The notes: generated by a model from the sequence alone, not told the origin. Positions 26,296-35,464 are shown, numbered from the stretch's first letter. The stretch: DNA of 64,000 nucleotides from Ruminococcus sp. OA3 (GCF_022440845.1 NZ_JAKNTO010000001.1:806001-870000); one strand, 5' to 3'. Numbers and translations are program-made.

Positions 26296-27441
26296 TCAGG
26301 AAACTTTTAAAGAAGTATAAGAGGCTTTATCCATAAGTTCTCTGGCTTCGGAGAAGTCCAGGTTCAATGCTTCAGCTACTCCGGCATACGTACATTTTCC
26401 GGCGTAGGTATTGACTCCCTGATATAAGCAGGGATCCAGGAGTGCCGCTTTTTCGCAGCCGTTTCTGGCGATCGACAGACCATGGTTAAGTGTCGTGCTT
26501 GTCAGAGCCAGCGTGGAAGTTCTGGGTACAGCTCCCGGCATGTTCGCCACACAGTAGTGAACGATTCCATCTACTTCAAATATCGGATCTTCATGGGTGG
26601 TTGCGTGTGTTGTCTCAATGCATCCCCCCTGATCTACAGCCACATCTACCACCACGGCCCCCTTTTTCATCAACTTCAGATCTTCTTTTCTGACCAGTTT
26701 AGGAGCAGCACGGCCCGGAAGAAGGACAGCGCCGATGACAAGGTCAGCATCAGCAATTTCTGTCTGAATATTAGGGGCTGTGCTGTATAATGTCTGAACT
26801 CTGCTTCCAAAAATATCATCAAGGTAAGCCAGACGGGACGGGCTGACATCCAGAATGGAGACATCCGCGCCCATGCCTACTGCAATTTTGCAGGCATTTG
26901 TTCCTACATTACCGCCCCCCAGGATTACGATCTTTCCCTTTTTTACGCCCGGAACGCCGGATAATAAAATACCGCATCCGCCGAAAGTTTTTTCAAGATA
27001 TTTTGCACCTTCCTGAATAGAAAGACGTCCTGCGATTTCACTCATCGGCTGGAGGCATGGTAATCCACCCTTCGGTCCCACGATTGTTTCATATGCAATA
27101 GACTTCACTTCATTTTTCAATAATGCTTCTGTCAATGGGGCATCTGCAGCCAGATGCAGATACGTATAGAGGATCAAATCTTTGCGAAGATACTGATATT
27201 CACTGCTGATCGGTTCTTTTACTTTTATGATCATGTCCGCAGAATTCCATACGGAAGCAGCATCAGGATAAATCTTCGCACCGGCTGTGCGATATTCTTC
27301 ATCAGTGAACCCGGAACCCGTCCCTGCATTTGTTTCGACGATTACCTGATTTCCGTCCTGCACATAAGCCTTCACGCAGTTTGGAGTCAGCCCAACACGA
27401 AATTCGTTGTTTTTAATTTCTTTTACCAATCCTACAATCAT
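26296..27441 (-). CDS. ald: Alanine dehydrogenase
   Basis: A 381-residue NAD-dependent enzyme interconverting alanine with pyruvate, ammonium and NADH. The start VGLVKEIKNNEFRVGLTP contains the substrate Arg. KVKEP with the conserved Lys, YTYLHLA with the catalytic His, and NAD-binding ILGGGNVGTNA (about 172) are intact. ATG 27441 follows AAAGGAG. It is divergent from an aminotransferase operon and its promoter contains the same palindrome as that operon. Likely role here (inference): regenerate pyruvate from alanine formed by the aminotransferase. Confidence 0.93.
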   Translation of the reverse strand: MIVGLVKEIKNNEFRVGLTPNCVKAYVQDGNQVIVETNAGTGSGFTDEEYRTAGAKIYPDAASVWNSADMIIKVKEPISSEYQYLRKDLILYTYLHLAADAPLTEALLKNEVKSIAYETIVGPKGGLPCLQPMSEIAGRLSIQEGAKYLEKTFGGCGILLSGVPGVKKGKIVILGGGNVGTNACKIAVGMGADVSILDVSPSRLAYLDDIFGSRVQTLYSTAPNIQTEIADADLVIGAVLLPGRAAPKLVRKEDLKLMKKGAVVVDVAVDQGGCIETTHATTHEDPIFEVDGIVHYCVANMPGAVPRTSTLALTSTTLNHGLSIARNGCEKAALLDPCLYQGVNTYAGKCTYAGVAEALNLDFSEARELMDKASYTSLKVS

Positions 27442-27548
27442 CTTTGATACACTCCTTTTTCTTTATTATAATATGGTTTTGCTTTCGATTGCATAAGCAG
27501 TGTCCTGCGAGTCATCGGTGCTGCTCATGTAATTTATTACCTGCCCAC

Positions 27549-27578
27549 ATTATACTAGTATATTAGTATATAAATCAA
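27549..27578 (-). promoter_or_regulatory. Promoter of ald
   Basis: On the minus strand TTGATT (27578-27573), an 18-bp spacer and TATAAT (27554-27549). Operator A fills the spacer. Confidence 0.55.
27551..27570. promoter_or_regulatory. Regulon palindrome, site A (ald)
   Basis: TATACTAGTATATTAGTATA differs at one base from the perfect palindrome TATACTAATATATTAGTATA. It lies between -35 and -10 of the ald promoter, where a bound repressor would block polymerase. Confidence 0.7.
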
Positions 27579-27652
27579 TAGAAAAAATCACCAGAAAAAA
27601 TAAAATTATTTTATTCAACATAGACAAATAAAATATTTTAATGACGGGGTTA

Positions 27653-27681
27653 TTGACAAAAGTATTCTAATATATTAGTAT
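27653..27681 (+). promoter_or_regulatory. Promoter of the aminotransferase-mutase operon
   Basis: TTGACA (27653-27658), 17 bp, TAGTAT (27676-27681). Operator B1 covers the spacer and the -10. The remaining bases of this 339-bp divergent gap are AT-rich with no gene. Confidence 0.55.
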
Positions 27682-27682
27682 G
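27663..27682. promoter_or_regulatory. Regulon palindrome, site B1 (aminotransferase operon)
   Basis: TATTCTAATATATTAGTATG matches the consensus at 18 of 20 positions and overlaps the -10 of the operon promoter. Confidence 0.7.
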
Positions 27683-27690
27683 CAAATAAA

Positions 27691-27710
27691 GATATATTAA
27701 TATATTACAT
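27691..27710. promoter_or_regulatory. Weaker regulon palindrome, site B2
   Basis: GATATATTAATATATTACAT keeps the AT core and one half site, 28 bp (close to three helical turns) downstream of B1. It may be a second contact point or chance AT-richness. Confidence 0.35.
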
Positions 27711-27780
27711 GGCTTTTCAAAGAAGCCAAAAAGGATATTTATCAGACATGATAAAAATTTAAGAAAGAAGGGTGACTACT

Positions 27781-29190
27781 ATGACAAAGAAACCGTATGA
27801 AGTATTATTGGAAAGAGTAAAAGAGAGCGACATCACACCAAACAACAAGGCAGGTCTCATCGAATTCCTGGAAAATGAGCATCCGGGAGATGTACTTTTT
27901 ACAAAATGGACGAATCCTCCTATTATAGAGAACGCAAAAGGAAATAAAGTCTATGATGTGGATGGAAAAGAATATATCGACTGTATCGCGGGCATGTCAG
28001 CTATGAATATTGGTCATTGCGATCCGAGAATCGCAGAGACCATGAAAGACCAGTATCTGAACAGCCTTGATAACTGGTTTGATTTCCCGACACCGCAGAG
28101 ATTAAAATTGGTACAGAGACTGATCGATATCACCCCCGGTGACTACAGAAAGAAAGTGCGCCTGGCTCTGAGCGGGTCGGATGCTGTAGAAAATGCGATC
28201 CGTCTTGCACGTTATCATACAAAGAAACAGACCATCGTATGTTTCTACGGAGGATACCACGGACAGAGCACGGCTACCATGGGGCTTACCGGAGCCGGCA
28301 GCATGCACCGCTGGTATAACCCGATGCCGTCGGCTGATCACAACATTGAACGCTTTCCGTATCCATACTGCTACCGCTGTCCGTACGGCAGGGAAGAAGG
28401 CAGCTGTAATATGGAATGTGTAAAAGCGATCGATAACCTGATGGCATCCGGACAGACCAGCATGGGAAATCCGATGTCGGGCGTACAGAACGTTGCCGCA
28501 ATGATCGTAGAACCATGCCAGAGTTCCGCAGGATATATCGTACCTCCGACAGAGTTCCTGGCTGAACTTAGAAAACTGGCTGATAAATATGGATTCCTTC
28601 TGATCTTTGATGAGATTCAGACAGGGATGGGCAGAACCGGAAAGATGTTTGCGTGCGAGCATTCGGGTGTAGCACCGGATCTGCTGTTGATTGGAAAAGC
28701 TCTGGGTGCGGGCGTTCCTATGAGCGCGGTTGTCGGAAGAGCGGAGATTTTCGAGGACTGTGGTCCTGGATTCATCTGCAGTACATACGCAGGATACTCT
28801 CTGGGATGTGCCGTTGCCAATAAAGTACTTGACATCTTTGAGGAGGACCAGCTGGTTGAGCGCTGTGCGGCTGCAGGCAGATATGTGGAAGAAAAGCTGG
28901 CGGCATTGATAGAAAAACATACACTGGTAGGCTCTTATTCTATCCGCGGTATTTTCTTCGGCGTTGAATTCGTAAAAGACAGAGATGCTAAAGAACCGGC
29001 GATCAAAGAGACCGCAGAGCTGGTAGATAATATGAAAGATGCAGGTCTCCTTGCTCAGCTGAACGGCTACTATAACAACAGAATTTCTTTCATCCCCCCG
29101 ATCAACGTATCAGACAGTGATGTTGACGACATATTCGATATTTTTGATGCTGAGATTACAAAAATAGAGGAGAAATTTGGTTATAAATAG
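27781..29190 (+). CDS. Class III aminotransferase (GABA/omega-amino acid type)
   Basis: A 469-residue PLP enzyme of the acetylornithine/GABA aminotransferase family, moving the amino group of a terminal or beta/gamma amine to a keto acid. Motifs: SGSDAVENAIRLAR, FYGGYHGQST, DEIQTGMGRTG (Asp277) and PLP-binding Lys306 in LIGKALGAG. A Cys-rich insert, PYCYRCPYGREEGSC with a further NMEC, occurs at about 197-213, as in some related enzymes; it could hold a metal. ATG 27781 is preferred to GTG 27772. First gene of a five-gene operon and a likely pyruvate user given the divergent ald (inference). Confidence 0.9.
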   Translation: MTKKPYEVLLERVKESDITPNNKAGLIEFLENEHPGDVLFTKWTNPPIIENAKGNKVYDVDGKEYIDCIAGMSAMNIGHCDPRIAETMKDQYLNSLDNWFDFPTPQRLKLVQRLIDITPGDYRKKVRLALSGSDAVENAIRLARYHTKKQTIVCFYGGYHGQSTATMGLTGAGSMHRWYNPMPSADHNIERFPYPYCYRCPYGREEGSCNMECVKAIDNLMASGQTSMGNPMSGVQNVAAMIVEPCQSSAGYIVPPTEFLAELRKLADKYGFLLIFDEIQTGMGRTGKMFACEHSGVAPDLLLIGKALGAGVPMSAVVGRAEIFEDCGPGFICSTYAGYSLGCAVANKVLDIFEEDQLVERCAAAGRYVEEKLAALIEKHTLVGSYSIRGIFFGVEFVKDRDAKEPAIKETAELVDNMKDAGLLAQLNGYYNNRISFIPPINVSDSDVDDIFDIFDAEITKIEEKFGYK

Positions 29191-29203
29191 AGGACAGCCA
29201 TTT

Positions 29204-29313
29204 GGAGAGTCTTATAGAACCAGGAAAGCCGTATGCTTGTAAACGCCGTTAATAGTGTGATAAGATGGATATCATAAAATAAGTGGATACAAACCGGTTC
29301 TATAAGACTTTCT
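29204..29313 (+). other. Long inverted repeat between aminotransferase and mutase genes
   Basis: AGTCTTATAGAACC (29208-29221) is the exact reverse complement of GGTTCTATAAGACT (29296-29309). With G-U pairs the stem extends to about 18 bp (29204-29221 with 29296-29313) around a 74-base loop. The right arm ends 25 bases before the mutase ribosome site. No U-run follows, so it is not a simple terminator. It may act as an RNA stability or translation-control element (inference). Confidence 0.6.
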
Positions 29314-29351
29314 TATATTACAGTGGAAACCAATATGCGAGGAGAATGCTT

Positions 29352-31118
29352 ATGAATGAAGTTAACCTGGAATATATTAGACATTTAAAGCCAAAGCGCC
29401 ACAGACCGGGTAAGGAACTCGTGCAGGAAGGCGTGGAGCTGGGGAAAACCATAAAAGCAGGAAGAAGCGGTTTTATCCGTTCCCAGAGCAAATATTCCAA
29501 TCATATGGAGTATAAGAAAGACCTGGCGAAACAGGGAAAGATTTACTATAATATACTGCTTGGGCTGGCTACGCTGGACGATCAGATAGATGCAATTAAA
29601 AAGATATATGACTTCACCGTGGAGACGGGGCTTAAAGTAAACTGTATTCAGGCCATTCCAAGCGGTCTGGTTGCACTGCCCAGAGAATACCGGGAAAAGG
29701 CGCCCGCCACAACAAGTTTTGAGATGTTCGAGATGGAAGACTATGAAAGACAGGCATCGGCCGCACCGATCGATATCACGTTTAACGATTACCATCTGTT
29801 TAGCCCAAATGCACTGGAAAATACGATCTACGCAATCCAGTCAGGATCCCCGCGTGTCGGAGATATGACTCAGTTTTTCTGGAGCTATAATGGATTTGAC
29901 GATGAAGAGAAGCGGCTTGGTGATGTAGTAAAGGCGCTGGGCATCATGGCGTCCAAGCGCGATGAAATGTTTGCGGCAGAGACATATCTGGATGACGGAT
30001 ATCCGGGTTATTTTCTGGATTGTGCGTCTTATGTCGGGTATGCACTGCTGGAGCATTATATCTGTACAGAGCTTTGTGGCGCCCGTTATACGATCAGTTT
30101 TGGCGGTCTCCTGAGTGAAAATGATACGCGTGCCGGTGTGGCAATGGCGCTGGATGCGCTGATGTCTACAGAGGAGCAACCGGTATTAACCTACCTGAAC
30201 AGTTCTACAAATTTACAGTGGGACCATCACATTCACGGTAACTATGGAATCAGTGTTCCGGAGTTCCTGTTCGAGATGCTGGTTGAAAAGAAATATCATA
30301 TGAGCCTGGGTGTTAATCCGGTGTCTATTACGGAAAAGATTAAGGTACCAACGCTGGATGAGCTGATCAATATATTGACTGCAGCAAAACGTACAGAGGA
30401 AAAAGCTGAGGAATGGCTGCCTTACTTTAACTTTGAACCGCTGGAAGAGATGCGGGATGTCATGGTCAGAGAAGGCAGGATTTTATTTGACAATGTGATC
30501 GAAGGGTTTCAACATGCAGGTATCGATACGGAAGATCCCCTGGAAATGTTGATGGTGTTAAAGAACATGAACCCCATCCGCTTTGAGCAGATGTTCCATT
30601 CAAGTACATACGGGACAGACAAAACACAGGTAGAACCGTTCTATCCGACCGTACTCGGGAGGCAGACAATGGATATGATGCAGGAAATTATCGATGAGCT
30701 GGATGCCGACAACTGTACGGGAAGCTTAGCGGGTAAAAAAATAGTTGTTGCGTCTGGTGATGCGCATACCTACGGTCTGGTACTGGTTGAGGGTGTGTTG
30801 AATGCTGCAGGCGCTGAAGTTGTAAACGGCGGTGTGGATATGGCGCCGGTGGATATGCTGGATCTGGCAGATGAGGAGAATACCGCAATTATAGGAATCA
30901 GTTGCCATAACGGGCAGGCTCTGGATTATGCGCGTCAGCTGCTGGAACTTGCCAGAGAACGGGGGAAAGAGTACTGGATCTTTATGGGCGGAAAGCTAAA
31001 TGCGATCCTTCCGGGAGATGCGGAACCTACAGAGATCGCCGACAGGCTGATGGAGATGGGAATTCATGCGGAAAATGATATCAAAAAGACTGTTCGGCAG
31101 ATCGGAGAATTGAAATAA
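29352..31118 (+). CDS. Adenosylcobalamin-dependent carbon-skeleton mutase, single chain (glutamate/2-methyleneglutarate mutase type)
   Basis: A 588-residue protein. ATG 29352 stands 7 nt after GAGGAG; an upstream in-frame GTG 29283 falls in the hairpin loop and lacks a ribosome site. The C-terminal ~125 residues are a B12-binding Rossmann domain: IVVASGDAHTYG with the base-off DxHxxG signature (Asp470, His472, Gly475), then GGVDMAPVDML and IGISCHNGQAL. The N-terminal ~440 residues look like a TIM barrel of the glutamate-mutase E type (ISFGGLLSENDTRAG, FEQMFHSSTYG). Fusion of both parts in one chain is as in 2-methyleneglutarate mutase. No CoA-site features were noticed, so a free acid or amino acid substrate is likely (inference). 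Substrate unknown. Confidence 0.75.
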   Translation: MNEVNLEYIRHLKPKRHRPGKELVQEGVELGKTIKAGRSGFIRSQSKYSNHMEYKKDLAKQGKIYYNILLGLATLDDQIDAIKKIYDFTVETGLKVNCIQAIPSGLVALPREYREKAPATTSFEMFEMEDYERQASAAPIDITFNDYHLFSPNALENTIYAIQSGSPRVGDMTQFFWSYNGFDDEEKRLGDVVKALGIMASKRDEMFAAETYLDDGYPGYFLDCASYVGYALLEHYICTELCGARYTISFGGLLSENDTRAGVAMALDALMSTEEQPVLTYLNSSTNLQWDHHIHGNYGISVPEFLFEMLVEKKYHMSLGVNPVSITEKIKVPTLDELINILTAAKRTEEKAEEWLPYFNFEPLEEMRDVMVREGRILFDNVIEGFQHAGIDTEDPLEMLMVLKNMNPIRFEQMFHSSTYGTDKTQVEPFYPTVLGRQTMDMMQEIIDELDADNCTGSLAGKKIVVASGDAHTYGLVLVEGVLNAAGAEVVNGGVDMAPVDMLDLADEENTAIIGISCHNGQALDYARQLLELARERGKEYWIFMGGKLNAILPGDAEPTEIADRLMEMGIHAENDIKKTVRQIGELK

Positions 31119-31131
31119 CAGAGGTTAACGC

Positions 31132-32991
31132 ATGGCTTATATACTGGGAATAGATACGGGAGGCACTTATACTGACAGTGTCATTATCTGTACGAAAGAG
31201 CAGAGGGTAGTAAGGAAATCGAAAGCAATTACGACCAGGGAAAATCTGACGGAGGGTATTACAAACAGCATCGATCAGCTGGATGGCATTGCAGAGATTC
31301 CAATCGATATGGTATGTCTGTCAACTACATTGGCTACGAATGCGATCGTGGAAGGTCAGGGAGGGAAAGTCGGACTGCTGCTGATCGGAAAGGATCCCGG
31401 TTTAAAACTGCCCGTCGAAGTTCAATCTGTATTGGAAGGATGCCTGGACATCAAAGGGAGAGAAATCGTGCCGTTTGACGAAATGCAGGCACGCCAGATG
31501 ATCAGAAGACTGCGCAGCCGGGCGGATGCCGTGGCTGTTTCGGGTTATGCAAGTGTCAGGAACCCCCGCCATGAATTGATGGTAAAACAGATTGTAAAGG
31601 AAGAACTTAAGGTTCCGGTTGTCTGTGCCCATGAGCTGAGCGGAAATCTTGGATTTGAGGAGCGCACTGCCACGGTCGTCTTTAACGCAAGGCTGATACC
31701 GGTCATCCGCCGGTTGATTCAGGCCGTTAAAACAGTTTTGAGCAGCAGAGGGATCAATGCCCCTGTCATGACCGTAAAAGGTGACGGAAGTCTTATGGGA
31801 GAAGAATTTGCACTGGCAAGACCAGTGGAAACGATTCTTTCAGGTCCCGCAGCCAGTGTGATAGGCGGAGCATTTCTGTCAAAAGAAAAAGATGCGCTCA
31901 TCCTGGATATGGGCGGAACAACGACAGACATCGCTGCTCTATGTGATGGAAAAGTTAAGCTGAACGATGACGGCGCTGTGATCGGGGGATTTAAGACCAG
32001 AGTGCGGGCTGCAGAGATATTGACATTTGGCATCGGCGGGGATTCTTATATACGGTCTGACGGGGAGAAGAAATTATTGATCGGTCCAAAGCGGGCAACG
32101 CCGCTGTGTGTGGCAGCCGGTTTTTACCCATGGCTGGTGGACGAGCTTATGGAAGCTGCCAGAAACCGGACAGGAAGTTTATCCGATATACAGATTCCGG
32201 AATGCTTTATGGCGCGGCGGGACCAGCCGGACAAGAGCTTGTCTGCTGCGGAGGCCAGGATACTGGATATTTTACAGGATGGTCCTCACGGCCTGCCATA
32301 TATTATCAGCCAAACCCAAAATGGAGACACCCGTATCGTTTGGAGTATGGAAGAAAAAGGTATTCTTGCCCGTATTGCGGTGACACCTACGGATATTCTG
32401 CACGTGACAGGTTCTTTCCGCAAATGGAACACGGAGGCTTCTCAGCTGGGTTCCCTGCTGCTTGGCAGGCAGATGGACAAAACCCGTGAGGAGCTGACAG
32501 AGGATGTGCTGGAGCTGATGACAAAAAAGCTCATGTCTGCATGCAGGACTTCAAGTGCGGGTCATGAAACCGAAAGACCGGTGGTGGCAATCGGTAATCC
32601 GGTTGGCGCATGGATGCCGAAAGTCTGTCATGAACTTGGAAGAAATCTGATTATTCCGGAACATTCCGAGGTGGCAAATGCGGTAGGTGCAGCGGTGGGT
32701 CAGGTCATGTATGATGCCGAGGTCCTGATAAGGGTTGATCGCCAAAATGAATGTTATATTGTACACAGTCCATGGGACAGAACAGTGAAAGATACGCTGG
32801 ATGAGGCGAAGGAATACGTGAGACCCCTGCTGAAAAATTTCGTGCGGGAGATGCTTGAAAGCGCCGGGGCAGCGGACAGCCAGATCATCATAAATGAAAA
32901 AGAGGTTTATACCACAAATATAAAAGAATGCCGGTCTGAACTTGTAGAAGTCAGAATGAAGGCGACCGGGATCGGAAGCCCCGGCTGGTAA
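31132..32991 (+). CDS. Hydantoinase/oxoprolinase-family ASKHA ATPase, possible mutase reactivase
   Basis: A 619-residue protein of the hydantoinase/oxoprolinase A family. The ASKHA phosphate loops are LGIDTGGTYTDSVI (4-17) and LILDMGGTTTDIAAL (about 261), with the CLSTTLATNAIVEG segment typical of HyuA. No HyuB-like partner gene is present, which is unusual for a hydantoinase or oxoprolinase. It follows the B12 mutase by 13 nt. MutL/GlmL proteins that reactivate glutamate-type mutases also use the ASKHA fold, so an ATP-driven cofactor-exchange role is attractive, but it is inference. A true amide or lactam hydrolase remains the alternative. Confidence 0.75.
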   Translation: MAYILGIDTGGTYTDSVIICTKEQRVVRKSKAITTRENLTEGITNSIDQLDGIAEIPIDMVCLSTTLATNAIVEGQGGKVGLLLIGKDPGLKLPVEVQSVLEGCLDIKGREIVPFDEMQARQMIRRLRSRADAVAVSGYASVRNPRHELMVKQIVKEELKVPVVCAHELSGNLGFEERTATVVFNARLIPVIRRLIQAVKTVLSSRGINAPVMTVKGDGSLMGEEFALARPVETILSGPAASVIGGAFLSKEKDALILDMGGTTTDIAALCDGKVKLNDDGAVIGGFKTRVRAAEILTFGIGGDSYIRSDGEKKLLIGPKRATPLCVAAGFYPWLVDELMEAARNRTGSLSDIQIPECFMARRDQPDKSLSAAEARILDILQDGPHGLPYIISQTQNGDTRIVWSMEEKGILARIAVTPTDILHVTGSFRKWNTEASQLGSLLLGRQMDKTREELTEDVLELMTKKLMSACRTSSAGHETERPVVAIGNPVGAWMPKVCHELGRNLIIPEHSEVANAVGAAVGQVMYDAEVLIRVDRQNECYIVHSPWDRTVKDTLDEAKEYVRPLLKNFVREMLESAGAADSQIIINEKEVYTTNIKECRSELVEVRMKATGIGSPGW

Positions 32992-33021
32992 GGAAAATCT
33001 GATATAACCTGGAGGTAAAAA

Positions 33022-34410
33022 ATGAAATTAGTAGTTACAAATCCACAGAATAATGAGGTGCTGGACGAATTGCAGCTGACCTCAAAGGAAGAACTATTTG
33101 TATTGGTTGATAAAGCAAAAGAGGCTCAGAAAGCGTGGGCACAGAAAAGCCTGTATGAGCGCTCACAGATTTTATACCATTTTGCGGACTTATATGAAGA
33201 AAATATAGAAGCTCTGACCAGACTGTCTTCCCTGGAGATGGGGAAACCATACAGCCAGAGCCGGGAAGAGGTTGCAAAAGTTCCACAGAATATCAGAGGG
33301 ACCATCGAATATGCCAATCACATGTACGGTGAGGTTATGCCGGACAATGATTCAGACGCAAAAGGAGACCTCATCTTTACCAGGAGAGTTCCGCTCGGAG
33401 TGGTAGGCTGTATTATTCCGTTTAATTATCCGATCGAGCTGACGCTTCTGAAGTTGATTCCCGCACTGATCATGGGAAATGCCGCGATCGTGAAGGCACC
33501 TTCATCCAATCCACTGGCGATTCTCAGGATGGGGGGAATTCTGACCGAGGCAGGCGTGCCTGCAGATCTTGCACCGTTTATTGTATGCAGCCGGGAAGCA
33601 TGCACGGAAGCGGTGGTTAAGAATCCGAAAGTAGATGCGATAGGACTTACGGGCAGTACGCAGGCCGGTATTCAGATGATGAAGGATGCTGCGGACTGTT
33701 TGAAGCCGATGTTCCTGGAACTGGGAGGAAACGATCCGTTTGTGATCTTTGCAGATGCGGATCTGGATGAAGCGGTTGAGGAGATGATCGGAGGCCGGCT
33801 GTTTAATACGGGCCAGACCTGCTGTGCACCAAAAAGGTTTATCGTGGAACGTCCGGTTGTCGGAGAGCTTACCGAGAAACTGGTTGCCCGCCTTCGCACC
33901 GTTGTCAGGGGCGACGTGCTGGATCCCAGGACAGAGATCAGTACGCTTATTTCAGAGAGTGCTGCCATAACCGTTGAAAAACAGGTTCAGAATGCGGTGT
34001 CCGAAGGTGCTGTCATTGCTTTCGGCGGGGTACGTGAAGGTGCTTATTATGCCCCGACAGTGCTGACCGGTGTCACGAAGGATATGTCGATTGCCAAAGA
34101 CGATGAGATTTTCGGCCCGGTATTCCCCATGATCGCATTTGATACAGAGGAAGAAGCTGTTGAGATTGCGAATAACTCTTCTTATGGACTGAATGGCGGC
34201 GTGCTGTCAAAAGACATCATGAGAGCGTTTCATATTGCAAACCAGATTGAATCAGGCACTGTAGTTGTAAACGGTCACAGCGCATACCGCCACATCGACC
34301 AGGGGCACGGGGGTGTTAAAATGAGTGGTCTGGGAAGAGAAGGAATCAGTACCAGCCTCGAAGAATTCAGCCAGCTGAAGAATTATGTGCTGAAGGGTGC
34401 ATTTAGATAA
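33022..34410 (+). CDS. NAD(P)-dependent aldehyde dehydrogenase (succinate-semialdehyde type)
   Basis: A 462-residue enzyme oxidising an aldehyde to its acid. It shows GVVGCIIPFNYPIELTLLK, the cofactor loop TGSTQAGIQ, the general base in LELGGNDPF, the nucleophile in NTGQTCCAPKRF and the EIFGPVFP motif near the end. Closest by pattern to succinate-semialdehyde and related omega-semialdehyde dehydrogenases. It would act on the aldehyde made by the aminotransferase of this operon. ATG 33022 follows TGGAGGT. Confidence 0.9.
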   Translation: MKLVVTNPQNNEVLDELQLTSKEELFVLVDKAKEAQKAWAQKSLYERSQILYHFADLYEENIEALTRLSSLEMGKPYSQSREEVAKVPQNIRGTIEYANHMYGEVMPDNDSDAKGDLIFTRRVPLGVVGCIIPFNYPIELTLLKLIPALIMGNAAIVKAPSSNPLAILRMGGILTEAGVPADLAPFIVCSREACTEAVVKNPKVDAIGLTGSTQAGIQMMKDAADCLKPMFLELGGNDPFVIFADADLDEAVEEMIGGRLFNTGQTCCAPKRFIVERPVVGELTEKLVARLRTVVRGDVLDPRTEISTLISESAAITVEKQVQNAVSEGAVIAFGGVREGAYYAPTVLTGVTKDMSIAKDDEIFGPVFPMIAFDTEEEAVEIANNSSYGLNGGVLSKDIMRAFHIANQIESGTVVVNGHSAYRHIDQGHGGVKMSGLGREGISTSLEEFSQLKNYVLKGAFR

Positions 34411-34516
34411 ATTCATGGCTGTGCCATAAATTTTAATCGGGAACGCTTTGTTCCGGTACCCTCTGCCTGCTTCAGAAAAATAATATGCATTCAGGCAAAA
34501 AGGAAGGATGGCTTTT

Positions 34517-35395
34517 ATGAGAAAAAACGCAATATCACTTCAAAGTTCAGCGGTCGGCAGAGCTAATCTGTGCACATATATTCATGCGGCTCAGGCTGCA
34601 GGATTCGACTGTATTGAACCTACAAAAGTCCAGCTGGAGTATTTCTTCAATGCTGGATATACGCCTGGAGATGCCAGAATGCTGTTAGGTGATATGGAAG
34701 TGTCCGCTGTGGGCTGGTTGTCCGATATCGAACGCCAGGGTTATGAGTTTGTGGCGATGATGCGGGAAGCGGAAAGACTTTTTGAGACGGCGTCATCCGT
34801 CGGAAGCCAGGCCGTTGAGATCATCAATGGTCCGGTAGACTGGCACGCAGCAGACTGCTATCGACGGGGGATCCCTTTTAACGGATATATGGGACTCCAG
34901 GGACTTCCCGTGGAAGAACAACGGAGTCTGATGATTAAAAATCTGCAGGCACTTGCTGATCTGGCAGCGCAGTTTAAACTAACCCTGTTTTTTGAACCAT
35001 TATGCTGGACACCGATCCCGTCTCTGAAAGAAGGAATTCCGCTTGTGGAACAGGCGGGGCGGGACAATCTGAAAATTGTGGTGGATTTTTACCATAACTT
35101 CATCTCCGGAGTGGATGCTGAATTTCTTTCACAGATCAACAAAAATATAATCCTTGGTGTGCACGTCTGCAATTCACGTGAACCGGATGAACGGGTGCCC
35201 TGTGAAGAAATTTTCCGGGATGCTGCATTTTATGATGGAGCCGTCCCCATCAGGGACTGGGTTCATGCAGTGAAGTCTACCGGATTTGACGGCTGGTGGG
35301 CATACGAAACTTTTTCAAAAAGGGAAGCGGAAGCGGATGTCTATGAGTTTACGAAATATGTGTATGCTGAACTTAAGAAACTAATTGAGGATTAA
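34517..35395 (+). CDS. Sugar phosphate isomerase/epimerase family TIM barrel
   Basis: A 292-residue AP-endonuclease-2-like TIM barrel (IolE/IolI/xylose isomerase group). Metal-site residues expected of the fold appear in FFEPLCW (Glu), VVDFYHN (Asp/His), GVHVCNSRE (His) and WWAYETFS (Glu). I place the start at ATG 34517, 9 nt after AAGGAAGG; ATG 34508 is nearly on top of that site. Last gene of the operon, closed by a terminator. Isomerase, epimerase and dehydratase activities all occur in this family, so the reaction is open. Confidence 0.8.
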   Translation: MRKNAISLQSSAVGRANLCTYIHAAQAAGFDCIEPTKVQLEYFFNAGYTPGDARMLLGDMEVSAVGWLSDIERQGYEFVAMMREAERLFETASSVGSQAVEIINGPVDWHAADCYRRGIPFNGYMGLQGLPVEEQRSLMIKNLQALADLAAQFKLTLFFEPLCWTPIPSLKEGIPLVEQAGRDNLKIVVDFYHNFISGVDAEFLSQINKNIILGVHVCNSREPDERVPCEEIFRDAAFYDGAVPIRDWVHAVKSTGFDGWWAYETFSKREAEADVYEFTKYVYAELKKLIED

Positions 35396-35406
35396 CAGAA
35401 ACGAAT

Positions 35407-35456
35407 AAGCCGGTGTCATATTGTATCAGGTTCAATATGTACACCGGCTTTTATAT
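35407..35456 (+). terminator. Rho-independent terminator of the mutase operon
   Basis: AAGCCGGTGT pairs with ACACCGGCTT, extended by CATATTG/CAATATG, followed by TTATATTTTT. Confidence 0.8.
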
Positions 35457-35464
35457 TTTTGCGC

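Noticed and set aside
28102-28920. Minus-strand open frame of 272 codons
   Set aside because: Antisense to the aminotransferase, whose PLP motifs are intact; no ribosome site.
29191-29351. Cobalamin riboswitch ahead of the B12 mutase gene
   Set aside because: No B12-box-like core was seen; only the long inverted repeat. An RNA-family covariance search would settle it.
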